From Bacillota bacterium (GTDB taxonomy: Bacteria; Bacillota; Clostridia; Acetivibrionales; DSM-1351): a stretch of DNA of 49,701 nt. How positions within the stretch are numbered: position 1 is the first letter of the stretch; each line of letters opens with the position of its first letter. The notes under the pieces are model-generated. The model searched no databases. It saw nothing but the letters and a program-made list of their open reading frames with translations, and was not told the DNA's origin. The stretch is from the NCBI GenBank assembly GCA_023433945.1, contig JAEYTP010000134.1, positions 1 to 49,701 of the forward strand, in the 5' to 3' direction. Of the stretch, positions 33,804 to 42,808 are shown piece by piece. The translations under genes and the position numbers were made by a program.

Positions 33804-35887
33804 TGGATATGAGTCAGTATTTGCAAATATTTATTGAAGAAGCAAAGGAACATGTTCAAAGCTTAAATCAATGCTTACTTCAACTTGAAAAGGACCCTAA
33901 TGATAAGGGGGTGCTAAATGAAATATTTAGAGTTGCCCATACTATTAAGGGTATGTCAGGTACAATGGGATATGTTAAGATGTCGAAGTTGACACATGAC
34001 ATGGAAAATGTTCTTCATGCTATTAGAAATGATGAGATAAAGATAACTTCTGGTTTGGTGGATGTTCTGTTCCAGTGTCTGGATGCACTAGAAAACTACG
34101 TAAATAGCGTTGTTTCGTCAGGTGGCGAAGGTGATAAGGAATATAGTTCAGTAATTGAAGCTCTCATCAGCATATTGAAAAACAAAGGTACAGATAAACT
34201 ACCACAGAATTCAGCAAATGTTGTGGCACCTCCTACTCCTATATATGAAATTAAAGCTGAGGATGATAAGTACATAACCGCAAATTTTGATATTGACTCT
34301 TTTGAGCAGAATGCAATCAATAAAGCTCTAGACATGGGAATGCATGCTCATAAAATCACAATTGTATTAAATAAAGGCTGCTTATTAAAAGCTGCACGTG
34401 CATTTATTTTGTTTCAAACTCTTGAAAGATATGGTGAAATAATCAAATCCAAGCCACTTGTTCAGGACATTGAGGATGAGAAATTTGATTTTGAATTTAC
34501 TGTGCTAGTGTTATCAAAGGAAAATGAGTCTTTGTTTATGAGGGAATTAAACTCGGTAGCAGAGGTTGATGAGGTAATAGTTAGAAGTGTTGGGAAAAAC
34601 CTATCATCTCCTAAAGAAAATATTGTTGAAGTACCTGCTTTTGAAGAGGCTATAAATGAAGTAGCTGCTACAGCTCCGGTTGTTGAAAATATTCATGAGA
34701 CATCTGACACAAAGCAGGCGGCAAATGCTGCTAGAAAAACTCAACGTACTGTTAGAGTTGACATTGATAGACTTGATGTATTGATGAATTTGGTGGGAGA
34801 ACTTATTATCACTAAGACACAGCTTGAGGATACTGACGGTTTGACAAGACAGCAGGAATATCACGAGCATCTGGAGTACCTTGAAAGACTTACCACAAGC
34901 TTGAATGATGCTGTAATGAAAGTTAGAATGGTACCTGTTGAGACAGTATTCAACAGATTCCCTCGAATGATTAGAGATATTGCAAAAGATTTAAATAAGG
35001 AAATTGAATTACATATGTCAGGTGAGGAAACTGAACTTGACAGAACAGTAATTGATGAGATTGGTGACCCGCTCATACACTTACTCAGAAATTCTTGTGA
35101 CCATGGAATAGAACCTCTTACTGATAGAAAGCGTGCAGGAAAATCTGACATTGGAAAGATATATCTTAGAGCATATCAATCTGGTAATAACGTTATTATC
35201 GAGGTTGAGGATGATGGTGCAGGTATAAATACTGAAAAGGTTAAGCAAAAAGCGATTGAAAGAGGGCTTGTTACTAAAGAAGCAGCTGCCGCACTATCCC
35301 AGCAACAGATAGTTGACTTCCTCTTTAAGCCAAGCTTTAGTACCGCAGAAAAGATAACTGGTCTTTCCGGAAGAGGTGTTGGTTTAGATGTTGTTAAAAC
35401 AAAGATTGAACAACTCGGAGGTTCTGTTGAGGTTGAGACACAGCAGGGCAAGGGGAGTAAATTTATTATTAAATTACCGTTAACATTGGCAATTTATCAA
35501 GCCCTATTGGTTACTGTTGGTGGAGAAAAGTACGCTATACCATTGAGTTCTATTTATCAGATATACAATTGGGGTGCTGATGAAGTTAAAATGGTTCAGC
35601 AACAAGAGATTATTCTTTTGAGAAACATGGTAGTTCCAATTACAAGACTTGCAAACATACTTGATGTACCTGATTCACAGATAAAACAACAAAAACAATT
35701 AAAGATAGTTATTGTCCGAAAGGGTGAAAAGCTGTCTGGGCTTGTTGTTGATAGCGTAATAGGACAACAGGAAATAGTTATTAAGTCATTGGGTAAGCTT
35801 TTGACAGGAATTAAACCACTTGCTGGAGCAACCATACTTGGTGATGGAAATGTTGCGTTGATAGTGGATGTAAATGCAATTACATGA
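33803..35887 (+). CDS. cheA: Chemotaxis histidine kinase CheA
   Basis: Receptor-coupled histidine kinase that phosphorylates CheY and CheB. The 694 residues show P1 with phospho-His H46 in FRVAHTIKGMSG, a P2 region (about 165-265), the P3 dimerisation domain (VDIDRLDVLMNLVGELIITK), the P4 catalytic domain with N-box HLLRNSCDHGIEP and G-boxes DDGAGIN and GLSGRGVGLDVVKT, and P5 (CheW-like, about 560-694). Start ATG 33803 shares one base with the cheB stop. cheW follows about 60 bases later. Confidence 0.98.
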   Translation: MDMSQYLQIFIEEAKEHVQSLNQCLLQLEKDPNDKGVLNEIFRVAHTIKGMSGTMGYVKMSKLTHDMENVLHAIRNDEIKITSGLVDVLFQCLDALENYVNSVVSSGGEGDKEYSSVIEALISILKNKGTDKLPQNSANVVAPPTPIYEIKAEDDKYITANFDIDSFEQNAINKALDMGMHAHKITIVLNKGCLLKAARAFILFQTLERYGEIIKSKPLVQDIEDEKFDFEFTVLVLSKENESLFMRELNSVAEVDEVIVRSVGKNLSSPKENIVEVPAFEEAINEVAATAPVVENIHETSDTKQAANAARKTQRTVRVDIDRLDVLMNLVGELIITKTQLEDTDGLTRQQEYHEHLEYLERLTTSLNDAVMKVRMVPVETVFNRFPRMIRDIAKDLNKEIELHMSGEETELDRTVIDEIGDPLIHLLRNSCDHGIEPLTDRKRAGKSDIGKIYLRAYQSGNNVIIEVEDDGAGINTEKVKQKAIERGLVTKEAAAALSQQQIVDFLFKPSFSTAEKITGLSGRGVGLDVVKTKIEQLGGSVEVETQQGKGSKFIIKLPLTLAIYQALLVTVGGEKYAIPLSSIYQIYNWGADEVKMVQQQEIILLRNMVVPITRLANILDVPDSQIKQQKQLKIVIVRKGEKLSGLVVDSVIGQQEIVIKSLGKLLTGIKPLAGATILGDGNVALIVDVNAIT

Positions 35888-35947
35888 TAACCGTAGTTAA
35901 TAGTAAGCTTTTTATACCGCTACCAAGTGAAAGGAATGGTGAGAAAC

Positions 35948-36400
35948 ATGGATATAGCACAGGTCAAGGACTCTGAAGTTAAACAGTACATAGTTTTTAA
36001 GATTGGTGAAGATGAATACGGCGTTGACTCATTAAAGATTACTACAATAGATAGAATGAAACCTATTACCAGGGTGCCAAAGACACCATCTTACATAAAG
36101 GGAGTAATAAATCTTAGAGGAGATATTATTCCGGTTATGGATTTAAGACTGAAGTTCAATCTAGATGAGATTTCAGAGACAGAAGAGACTAGAATAATAA
36201 TTTTAAAGTTAGAAGAAGGTGCCTTTGGAGTTATTGTTGATCAGGTTGTAGAAACAGTTCAGTTAAGTGAAGATCAAATAGAGAGTACTACAAATCTATT
36301 TAATGGAAGCATATCTGAATATATCTTGGGTATAGGCAAATTCAATGGAAATATTGTTAGGCTTTTAAACTTTGAAAAAATGACAAAGTTCATAGAATAA
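35948..36400 (+). CDS. cheW: Chemotaxis coupling protein CheW
   Basis: Adaptor that links CheA to chemoreceptors. The 150 residues form a single CheW domain with QYIVFKIGEDEYGVDSLKIT, TRVPKTPSYIKGVINLRGD, IIPVMDLRLKF and the C-terminal LGIGKFNGNIVRLLNFEK. Starts at GTG 35927, ATG 35936, GTG 35939 and ATG 35948 are all in frame; I chose 35948 because AAAGGA and GGTGAG precede it, but this is uncertain by up to seven codons. Confidence 0.94.
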   Translation: MDIAQVKDSEVKQYIVFKIGEDEYGVDSLKITTIDRMKPITRVPKTPSYIKGVINLRGDIIPVMDLRLKFNLDEISETEETRIIILKLEEGAFGVIVDQVVETVQLSEDQIESTTNLFNGSISEYILGIGKFNGNIVRLLNFEKMTKFIE

Positions 36401-36421
36401 AAAATTGAATGAGGTATTAAA

Positions 36422-37042
36422 ATGGGAATAGGTTTTGGAGACTTAAATACTATACATCTGGATGTACTTAGAGAGATTGGTAACATCGGAGCTGGTAATG
36501 CCGTAACGGCCCTGGCTAAAATGATCAACAAAAAGGTTGATATGGCAGTCCCCAAGGTTAAAATTTTGGGTTTCAAAGAAGTAAGCAATATTCTAGGTGG
36601 GGAAGAGATTGAAGTTATTGGTATTCTTCTAAGTGTTTCAGGTGATTTAAAGGGCAACATGATGTTCACTTTGGATATCAGTGCTGCTAGAACCTTGGTA
36701 AACATTTTATTGGGAGATGATACCAATAAGAGCATGGAATTTGATGAGATGGAATTGTCAGCACTAAAAGAGATTGGTAATATATTAACTGCATCATACT
36801 TATCAGCGTTATCTACATTAACTAATCTCAGAATACTACCATCTGTGCCGGAATTAGCAAAGGACATGGCTGGAGCAATATTGAGTGTACCGGCAATTGA
36901 ATTTGGCAAGGTTGGTGATTCTGTGCTTTATATTGAGACAGAATTTAGTGAGGGTATAACAAAAGTTTTAGGAGACTTCCTTCTTATTCCGGATGTTGAA
37001 TCCTATGACGTATTATTGAAAGCTTTAGGAGTTATTGAATAA
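36422..37042 (+). CDS. cheC: CheY-P phosphatase CheC
   Basis: Phosphatase that terminates CheY-P signalling and is stimulated by CheD. The 206 residues have both phosphatase motifs of the ExxN type: E18-I-G-N21 (LREIGNIGAGN) and E117-I-G-N120 (KEIGNILTASYLSAL), as in two-site CheC proteins. Start ATG 36422 follows GAATGAGG. cheD starts in or just after the 3' end, so the two are translationally coupled and their products interact. Confidence 0.96.
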   Translation: MGIGFGDLNTIHLDVLREIGNIGAGNAVTALAKMINKKVDMAVPKVKILGFKEVSNILGGEEIEVIGILLSVSGDLKGNMMFTLDISAARTLVNILLGDDTNKSMEFDEMELSALKEIGNILTASYLSALSTLTNLRILPSVPELAKDMAGAILSVPAIEFGKVGDSVLYIETEFSEGITKVLGDFLLIPDVESYDVLLKALGVIE

Positions 37043-37043
37043 G

Positions 37044-37532
37044 ATGGATACTAATGTCATTAAGGTTGGTATGGCAGACTTAAATTGTGCGAACCATCCT
37101 TGCATAATAACAACATTGGGACTTGGTTCATGTGTAGGTGTTGCATTATATGATCCGACAACAAAGATCGTAGGGTTAGCCCATGTAATGCTACCCAGTA
37201 GTGAACAGTCAAAATACAATACAAATATTGCCAAATTTGCAGATACAGGCATAGTGAAGCTTGTTGAAGATATGGTAAGGATGGGTGCTAGAAAAGAGCG
37301 TATTTTAGCTAAATTAGCCGGTGGGGCGCAAATGTTCGCGTTTAATCAGGGTTCAGACTTAATGCGTATTGGATACAGGAATGTCATTGCTTCTAAGGAA
37401 GCTCTTCAGAAATTAAAGATTCCTATTATTTCTGAGGATACAGGAGGCAACTATGGGCGTACTATTGAACTATGCTCTGATGACGGTAGATTAATGATTA
37501 AAACTATTGGATTTGGAATTAAGCAAATATAG
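37044..37532 (+). CDS. cheD: Chemoreceptor glutamine deamidase CheD
   Basis: Deamidates receptor glutamines and binds CheC. The 162 residues have the catalytic Cys C30 in LGLGSCVGVALYD and His H47 in GLAHVMLPSS, and the family motif KLAGGAQMF. I chose ATG 37044, directly after the cheC stop; a TTG at 37035 inside cheC, four bases after TTAGGAG, is an equally plausible start and would add three residues. Confidence 0.95.
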   Translation: MDTNVIKVGMADLNCANHPCIITTLGLGSCVGVALYDPTTKIVGLAHVMLPSSEQSKYNTNIAKFADTGIVKLVEDMVRMGARKERILAKLAGGAQMFAFNQGSDLMRIGYRNVIASKEALQKLKIPIISEDTGGNYGRTIELCSDDGRLMIKTIGFGIKQI

Positions 37533-37572
37533 TAGTGTTAGCATTACAAATACATTTAGCACGAGGATAAAT

Positions 37573-37929
37573 ATGGATAAAATTGCAAAAATCCCATTAA
37601 TAATGGCATTATTATCAGCTATTTTTACTGGATTTTTCTGTTCTATTAATAAATATAGTACAAATCAGACCTGCATGAGAATGATTATAGCAATGCTGAT
37701 ATTCTACATCTTGGGCTATATTATTAAGGCGACTATAATGGGTATATATGAAGAAAATGAAAAAACACGGATAGAGAATGAAATGAAAGAGATTGAAAAG
37801 AAAGAGGAAATAGAAAAGCAGGTACATGAAAATGAAAATCTTGGTACCAAACTGGATTTAGTAGCTGGAGATGATGGATTTGAAGCATTTGAGCTCTCGC
37901 AGGCTATTAAGACAACACTCAGTGAGTGA
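37573..37929 (+). CDS. Small membrane protein of unknown function between cheD and sigD
   Basis: I do not recognise a named family. The 118 residues have two predicted membrane segments (about 6-25 and 38-62), a charged helical stretch (EKTRIENEMKEIEKKEEIEK, likely coiled coil) and an acidic C-terminus. Both ends are likely cytoplasmic. Start ATG 37573 is five bases after GAGGA; an open frame continues upstream to 37507 within cheD without a ribosome binding site. Being between cheD and sigD, it probably works in motility or its regulation, but nothing in the sequence proves this. Confidence 0.75.
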   Translation: MDKIAKIPLIMALLSAIFTGFFCSINKYSTNQTCMRMIIAMLIFYILGYIIKATIMGIYEENEKTRIENEMKEIEKKEEIEKQVHENENLGTKLDLVAGDDGFEAFELSQAIKTTLSE

Positions 37930-37954
37930 TTTGCCAGTTATTTGGAGGATTTAA

Positions 37955-38719
37955 ATGACAGGAGATATATCAAAACAACTTTGGAAAAACTACATAGAAT
38001 CGAGAAGTCCTGCAATTAAAGAGCAAATTATTAATGAATATGCCTATCTGATAAAATACGTTGCTGGTAGACTTTCCATGTATTTTGGCACAAATGTTGA
38101 GTTTGATGACCTTGTAGGTTATGGAGCTTTTGGATTGATTGATGCAATAGATAAATTCGATATAAATAAAGGGGTTAAATTCGAAACATATGCTTCTTTG
38201 AGAATTAGAGGCTCAATAATAGATAGTATCAGAGATTTGGATTGGGTTCCAAGATCACTGAGACAAAAAAATAAGGAACTGGAAAAGGTTTATGCTGAGT
38301 TGGAAAATGAGATTGGCCACTCGGCTAGTGATACAGAGGTTGCCCAAAAAATGGGTATTAGTATGGATGAATTTTATAAGCTTTTAAATGACGTAAATGT
38401 ATCATCTATGATGTCACTAGAAGAATTTATGGAGCAAAATTATGATCGAGGATTGGGAATACCTAGTGAGGATATTGAAGATAAACCAGAAGATTATGTA
38501 CAAAATAGTGAGCTCAAGCAAATATTAGCAGAAGCTATTAATAAGTTGCCTGAAAAAGAGAAAACAGTTATATCATTTTATTACTTCGAAGAGTTAACGC
38601 TTAAAGAGATTAGTGCCATAATGAATGTAACCGAATCAAGGATTTCACAGTTACATACAAAAGCCTTATTAAGAATGAGAGGCAAGCTTGGAAGACATAA
38701 GATTATGCTGGAAACATAG
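37955..38719 (+). CDS. sigD: Flagellar/motility sigma factor SigD (FliA/WhiG family)
   Basis: Sigma-28 family factor for late flagellar and chemotaxis genes. The 254 residues contain region 2 (DDLVGYGAFGLIDAIDKFDI, KFETYASLRIRGSIIDSIRD, then LDWVPRSLRQK) and the region 4 helix-turn-helix (LTLKEISAIMNVTESRISQL). These match the FliA/SigD group rather than SigG or SigF. Start ATG 37955 follows TTGGAGG. Its place near the end of the fla/che cluster is the Bacillus arrangement, which delays SigD until early genes are transcribed. Confidence 0.97.
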   Translation: MTGDISKQLWKNYIESRSPAIKEQIINEYAYLIKYVAGRLSMYFGTNVEFDDLVGYGAFGLIDAIDKFDINKGVKFETYASLRIRGSIIDSIRDLDWVPRSLRQKNKELEKVYAELENEIGHSASDTEVAQKMGISMDEFYKLLNDVNVSSMMSLEEFMEQNYDRGLGIPSEDIEDKPEDYVQNSELKQILAEAINKLPEKEKTVISFYYFEELTLKEISAIMNVTESRISQLHTKALLRMRGKLGRHKIMLET

Positions 38720-38787
38720 TAGGATAACATGACTTCAAAGTTCGCATCATGGCAACGAAGGGGATAACAAGGCGAAGGGGAGAAATA

Positions 38788-40176
38788 ATGGTTGATAAGT
38801 ATGAATCAAGAATTGGCGTTAAAATTTCGAACGATGAATTAAAAGCATATATTACTATATATAATAAAGATAACAATGCTGCCCTCACAAAAGAGGAGAT
38901 ACTCGAAGCTCTCAAAGCAGAGAATATTGTATATGGCTTGAAACTTGATGTATTTAATGATTTGATACAGAATCCTGTCTATAATGAGGCTATATGTATT
39001 GCTGAGGGAACACCGGCAGTTAATGGACAGAATGGGTCTATTAATTATTTGTTCAACACAAATATTGATGCTAAGCCAACTATGCAAGAGGATGGAAGAA
39101 TTAATTATAGGGAGCTAAACCTTATTCAAAGTGTGTCAGAAGGACAAGTACTATGTACTTTAAATCCACCTGTGCAAGGTATTCCAGGAAAAACAGTAAG
39201 AAACAGAGTTATTTCTGCTGTTAATGGTAGGGCTGCATTATTACCAAGAGGGAAAAATGTTTCAGTTGGACCTGATGGGAAGAGTTTGGTTGCTAATTTT
39301 TCTGGTGAAGTTGAACTACAGGAGAATGGACTTATTAGTGTATATGCAAATCACGAGGTGCCCGCTGATGTAGACAATACTACTGGTAATATAAACTTTG
39401 TTGGAAACGTAATTGTTAGGGGTAATGTTCTTTCTGGTTTTTCAGTTGAAGCAGGAGGAAATGTTGAAGTTTATGGTGTTGTTGAAGGAGCAACAATCAA
39501 AGCTGGCGGTAATATAATATTACATAGAGGCATGCAGGGAATGGGTAAAGGCATGCTGATTAGCGGTGGAAATATAGTTGCAAGATATATAGAATACAGT
39601 AATATTGAGGCTAAAAGTATTCAATCAGAAGCTATTATGCATAGTAATGTTAAATGTACAAATAAGCTTGAACTTACCGGTAAAAAGGGTTTGCTTGTTG
39701 GAGGGACCTGTAGGGCTGGTAGTTTGATATCTGCTAAGATTATTGGTTCTCAAATGGCCACAGCAACAGAGCTTGAGGTTGGTACCGATCCAACGATTAG
39801 AGAACGCCTAAAGAAGGCAAAAGAAGAACTCCAGAATATGAACTCAGATATTTTTAAAGCAGATCAAGCAATTACTATTTTGAAGAAACTTGAGTGCTCA
39901 GGAACGCTCACATGTGATAAAAAAGAAATATTGCAAAAGAGTGTTAGAACAAAGATACTTCTATATTCAAAACTTGAGGAAACCAAACAAGAAATTGTTG
40001 CTTTAGAGGAAAAGCTACAGCATGAATCTGCAGGAAAAATAAAAGCTGCAGGATATATTTATCCTGGAGTAAGGGTAGCTATTGGTTCATGTATGATGTA
40101 TGTAAAAGAGGTTCTTCAACATTGCACGCTTTATAGAGATGGAGCTGATGTAAGGGTTGGAGCATATGAAAGATAG
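38788..40176 (+). CDS. FapA family (DUF342) protein
   Basis: A 462-residue protein of the FapA/DUF342 family: an N-terminal domain (about 1-180) and a polymer-forming right-handed beta-helix region (AGGNVEVYGVVEGATIKAGG, then NIILHRGMQGMGKGMLISGG) followed by a coiled coil (RERLKKAKEELQNM onward) and a short C-terminal beta segment. FapA-type proteins are common after sigD in clostridia; their role is not settled. Start ATG 38788 is six bases after AAGGGGAG; an in-frame ATG at 38749 has no clear ribosome binding site. Confidence 0.88.
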   Translation: MVDKYESRIGVKISNDELKAYITIYNKDNNAALTKEEILEALKAENIVYGLKLDVFNDLIQNPVYNEAICIAEGTPAVNGQNGSINYLFNTNIDAKPTMQEDGRINYRELNLIQSVSEGQVLCTLNPPVQGIPGKTVRNRVISAVNGRAALLPRGKNVSVGPDGKSLVANFSGEVELQENGLISVYANHEVPADVDNTTGNINFVGNVIVRGNVLSGFSVEAGGNVEVYGVVEGATIKAGGNIILHRGMQGMGKGMLISGGNIVARYIEYSNIEAKSIQSEAIMHSNVKCTNKLELTGKKGLLVGGTCRAGSLISAKIIGSQMATATELEVGTDPTIRERLKKAKEELQNMNSDIFKADQAITILKKLECSGTLTCDKKEILQKSVRTKILLYSKLEETKQEIVALEEKLQHESAGKIKAAGYIYPGVRVAIGSCMMYVKEVLQHCTLYRDGADVRVGAYER

Positions 40177-40204
40177 CGCCATTATGTAGTGGGGGTGGAT
40201 GTTC

Positions 40205-40489
40205 ATGTCTATAAAGCCGCTGGATTTTCAGGTAATGATTCCGAGATCGTCAGAAGTATCCAGAATTCAAAACGATGAGGCTGCTAAAAATCAAGCTGTA
40301 CACCAACAACAGGCTGAAGCAAATCAGCAGAAGATTAGTCAGAACCTCAAACAGGTATCCAAAAAAGAAAATATACAAAATGGGCGTGTTGATGAGAAGC
40401 AACCCAAAGATAAACAGAATAATCAGCCCAAAAAGAAAAAACAGCAGGAACCTGATAATGGTCACCCTACAATAGATATAAAGATATGA
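40205..40489 (+). CDS. Small Gln/Lys-rich protein, unknown function
   Basis: A 94-residue protein with a conserved-looking N-terminus (MSIKPLDFQVMIPRSSEVSR) and a low-complexity remainder rich in Gln, Lys, Asn and Glu, probably a coiled coil followed by a disordered basic tail. I recall similar small proteins after fapA in clostridial motility clusters but know no function. Start ATG 40205 follows GGGGGTGG with seven bases; ATG 40199 is too close to it. Confidence 0.7.
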   Translation: MSIKPLDFQVMIPRSSEVSRIQNDEAAKNQAVHQQQAEANQQKISQNLKQVSKKENIQNGRVDEKQPKDKQNNQPKKKKQQEPDNGHPTIDIKI

Positions 40490-40534
40490 TTATTGTACGC
40501 TGAATAAATAACTTATGAAGAAACCGGAGGAATT

Positions 40535-41650
40535 ATGGAAGCATTCTATGTCTGCATGATTTTTTTAGGCTCAATCCTGGTTCTGGTGTCCCTATTCTTT
40601 TCAATTATGGATAAGGTAAATGGAAAAGACTTTTTTACTGAATTTGATAGAAAAAAGGATGAAATGTTTACACTTATAGCTGAAGCAGAAGAAATGATAC
40701 AGGAACTCAATAAGATGTCTGACTATGTAATAAGCACTATTTCTGATAAAAATGAAGAACTAATGCAATTACAACATAGAGCCAGCAGGATAAAAGGAAA
40801 CACCTTCGATGTTTCTAAAGCAAGTACGTCAAATGTTGCAAAAGCAGAAACATCAAATGTAAATAAGGTTAATGCATCAAATGTAGTAAAAGCAGAAACA
40901 TCAAATGTAAATAAGGTAAATGCATCAAATGTAGCAAAAGCAGATACTTTAAATGTCAAAAAGGCTGATGTGGTTAAGTCATCTAAGGTAGATGGATTAG
41001 GTAAAGAAAGTGCTGTAAATGCTTCGGACGATAATACCTCAAACACAACGATAATCGATAAAGCCAAAACATCTAAATTAGACACAGAAGACTCAAAAGT
41101 AGATAATGCTAAAACCGATAATAATGTCTTATACACTCAAAATAATGAAGCAGTCAAAGCTGGTGGAGTAGATGCACCCAATACTTCAATGATGGACACC
41201 GCAAATACTCCTATAATACCTACACCGAAAGTGAATACAGGCACGACTTATACTGCACCATTAACAAATGATTCTATTGAAGAAAGGGTAGAGGTTAGTA
41301 GTGAGGGGTTAAGGAAGCTACAAAGTATGACTCCATCTCATCATGACGGTACCCAAGCTGAGCAATTAAATACTTATCAGCAGTCTACCGTGCAAGTCAA
41401 TGATTTCCATCAAAAAGCTATATTTAGCCAACAAAAAATTGATAATATAGAAACAAGTACTTACCATACTATATCTAGCTACAATAATGGTACAAATGTT
41501 TCGGATGTAGACAATACAAGATTAAGTGTAAATGATAAGAGAAGAGAGGCACTAATATTGATAAAGAAAGGGCTAAGTAATTCAGAGATATCTGAGAAGC
41601 TTAAGATTGGAAAAGGTGAGGTTGCATTATTAAGAGGGTTGAGTAAGTAA
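40535..41650 (+). CDS. SwrB/YlxL-like (DUF6115) membrane protein with repeat region
   Basis: The 371 residues comprise one N-terminal membrane segment (about 3-26), a coiled coil (about 38-85), a long low-complexity region with two 16-residue repeats, and a C-terminal helix-turn-helix-like segment (RREALILIKKGLSNSEISEK then LKIGKGEVALLRGLSK). That layout and the place downstream of sigD match SwrB (YlxL), which activates flagellar export gate assembly in Bacillus, although this protein is about twice as long. Start ATG 40535 follows CCGGAGG. The family call is by architecture and position, so moderate. Confidence 0.6.
   Translation: MEAFYVCMIFLGSILVLVSLFFSIMDKVNGKDFFTEFDRKKDEMFTLIAEAEEMIQELNKMSDYVISTISDKNEELMQLQHRASRIKGNTFDVSKASTSNVAKAETSNVNKVNASNVVKAETSNVNKVNASNVAKADTLNVKKADVVKSSKVDGLGKESAVNASDDNTSNTTIIDKAKTSKLDTEDSKVDNAKTDNNVLYTQNNEAVKAGGVDAPNTSMMDTANTPIIPTPKVNTGTTYTAPLTNDSIEERVEVSSEGLRKLQSMTPSHHDGTQAEQLNTYQQSTVQVNDFHQKAIFSQQKIDNIETSTYHTISSYNNGTNVSDVDNTRLSVNDKRREALILIKKGLSNSEISEKLKIGKGEVALLRGLSK
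40840..40955 (+). repeat. 48-bp tandem repeat inside the SwrB-like gene
   Basis: Two nearly identical 48-bp units start at 40840 and 40888 and a diverging third at 40936. They encode KAETSNVNKVNASNV-type units of 16 residues. The repeat keeps the reading frame and lies in the spacer between the coiled coil and the C-terminal domain. Confidence 0.85.
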
Positions 41651-41728
41651 CCTTTATTATTAAGTTATATTATATGTGAAAAAACAACAACAAATAGTAA
41701 AATACTAAAGAAATAAGGGGCAAAGTAA

Positions 41729-42346
41729 ATGAGAAAAACACATGGCAGAAGTATTGCTCTTGGCATAGGAATAGGTATGATTATAACCTCCATAGCTGGA
41801 ATGATTTTTACTAATGGGACGCAGAAAGAGATGACCAAGGAAGAAATTATTACTCTAGCAAAGAGCTATGGAATGATTGAAAAGACGCCTTTGATAATAC
41901 CAGGTGAAAATAGTTCTACTTCCGCTATTTCAGGAAATAGTACTTCAGCATCGGATTCTACTATAGATGCCTCTATTGAATCTACAAAAGATTCTTCTAT
42001 GGACTCTTTAAAGAATTCATCAAAAGAATCTTCTGTCACATCTACAAGCAATGAGGGTGTAACGGGAACATCAATTGATAAGTCTCCGGCATCTTCAGAT
42101 GAGTCAGCCCAAAACAATAGCTCTGTAAGTAACCAGCGTAATATTCAGATCGTCATACCTGATGGTGCAAAATCCCAGCATGTTATTGAGGAACTGCTAG
42201 AAAAGGGCGTTATTACAAGTGAGCGGGATATGGTTGCTACTTTTAATAAGTATAATGCCACCACAAAGATAAACGTAGGCAAGTTTATGTTCAAAAAGAA
42301 TGAGGATTTGGACTATATTGTAAAAACTATATGTGGAATAAAGTAG
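41729..42346 (+). CDS. YceG/MltG-like protein, short form
   Basis: The 205 residues have an N-terminal membrane segment (about 9-29), a Ser/Thr/Asp-rich linker (about 58-135) and a C-terminal domain (IQIVIPDGAKSQHVIEELLE, then KGVITSERDMVATFNKYNAT) that resembles the LysM-like N-terminal part of YceG/MltG endolytic transglycosylases. The catalytic part of MltG is absent, so enzyme activity is not expected. It is the last gene of the cluster. Start ATG 41729 follows AAGGGGCAAAG. A weak A/T hairpin (CTTATAA/TTATAAG, 42357-42375) follows the stop codon. Confidence 0.65.
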   Translation: MRKTHGRSIALGIGIGMIITSIAGMIFTNGTQKEMTKEEIITLAKSYGMIEKTPLIIPGENSSTSAISGNSTSASDSTIDASIESTKDSSMDSLKNSSKESSVTSTSNEGVTGTSIDKSPASSDESAQNNSSVSNQRNIQIVIPDGAKSQHVIEELLEKGVITSERDMVATFNKYNATTKINVGKFMFKKNEDLDYIVKTICGIK

Positions 42347-42457
42347 CGCAAAAAGCCTTATAAAATCCTTATAAGAATATTAGAAAACAATGCTAAAAAT
42401 CTTAAAATATGATGCAAAAATCAATAAAAAACATTGTAGCATAATTAAAAAAAGATA

Positions 42458-42486
42458 TTGATTTGTACCATGTTATGTGTTAATAT
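42458..42486 (+). promoter_or_regulatory. Sigma-A promoter for tRNA-Leu
   Basis: TTGATT (42458-42463), 17-base spacer, TAATAT (42481-42486), with TG of an extended -10 at 42478-42479. The predicted start lies about 75 bases upstream of the tRNA. The rest of the 42347-42567 gap holds only A/T-rich DNA and a weak hairpin. Confidence 0.7.
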
Positions 42487-42567
42487 AGTTAAGCGGTAAG
42501 CTTTAGAGCACATTTTACTATTACCAAAGTAGTGGGATTGACGGTATACCGCAGTTAAAGTGAATAT

Positions 42568-42654
42568 GGGGATGTGATGGAACTGGCAGACGTAGCGGAC
42601 TCAAAATCCGCCGATAGTGATATCGTGTGGGTTCGACTCCCACCATCCCCACCA
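42568..42654 (+). tRNA. tRNA-Leu (anticodon CAA)
   Basis: The acceptor arms GGGGATG and CATCCCC (42568-42574, 42644-42650) pair perfectly, and the 3' CCA is encoded. The anticodon stem is GCGGA/TCCGC with loop CTCAAAA, giving anticodon CAA (42602-42604), which reads UUG. A long variable arm (GATA/TATC) is present, as expected for leucine tRNA, and the T arm holds GTTCGAC. Confidence 0.97.
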
Positions 42655-42655
42655 C

Positions 42656-42699
42656 AAAAACCAAGGGTTTCAGCGATGAGTTGAAACCCTTGGTTTTTT
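42656..42699 (+). terminator. Terminator of tRNA-Leu
   Basis: AAAAACCAAGGGTTTCA (42656-42672) and TGAAACCCTTGGTTTTT (42682-42698) form a perfect 17-bp stem around nine bases, ending in six T. It would also work on the minus strand. Confidence 0.95.
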
Positions 42700-42778
42700 G
42701 TGTCTAAAATTTTCATGAAAACAACACTGTATTTACCATTATTTAAAATTAATAACTTAATATACAAGTAATGTTTAG

Positions 42779-42808
42779 TTGACGCTACATCGGGTAAATA
42801 ATTACTAT
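42779..42808 (+). promoter_or_regulatory. Possible sigma-A promoter overlapping the first 24-bp-type repeat
   Basis: TTGACG (42779-42784), an 18-base spacer and TACTAT (42803-42808). The -10 lies inside the first GGTAAATAATTACTATTC copy, so a protein bound to the repeats would compete with RNA polymerase. Confidence 0.45.

Noticed and set aside
40479..40506. Sigma-D promoter (TAAA, then GCTGAATA) before the SwrB-like gene
   Set aside because: The spacer is 16 instead of 15 bases and the -10 matches only about five of eight positions.
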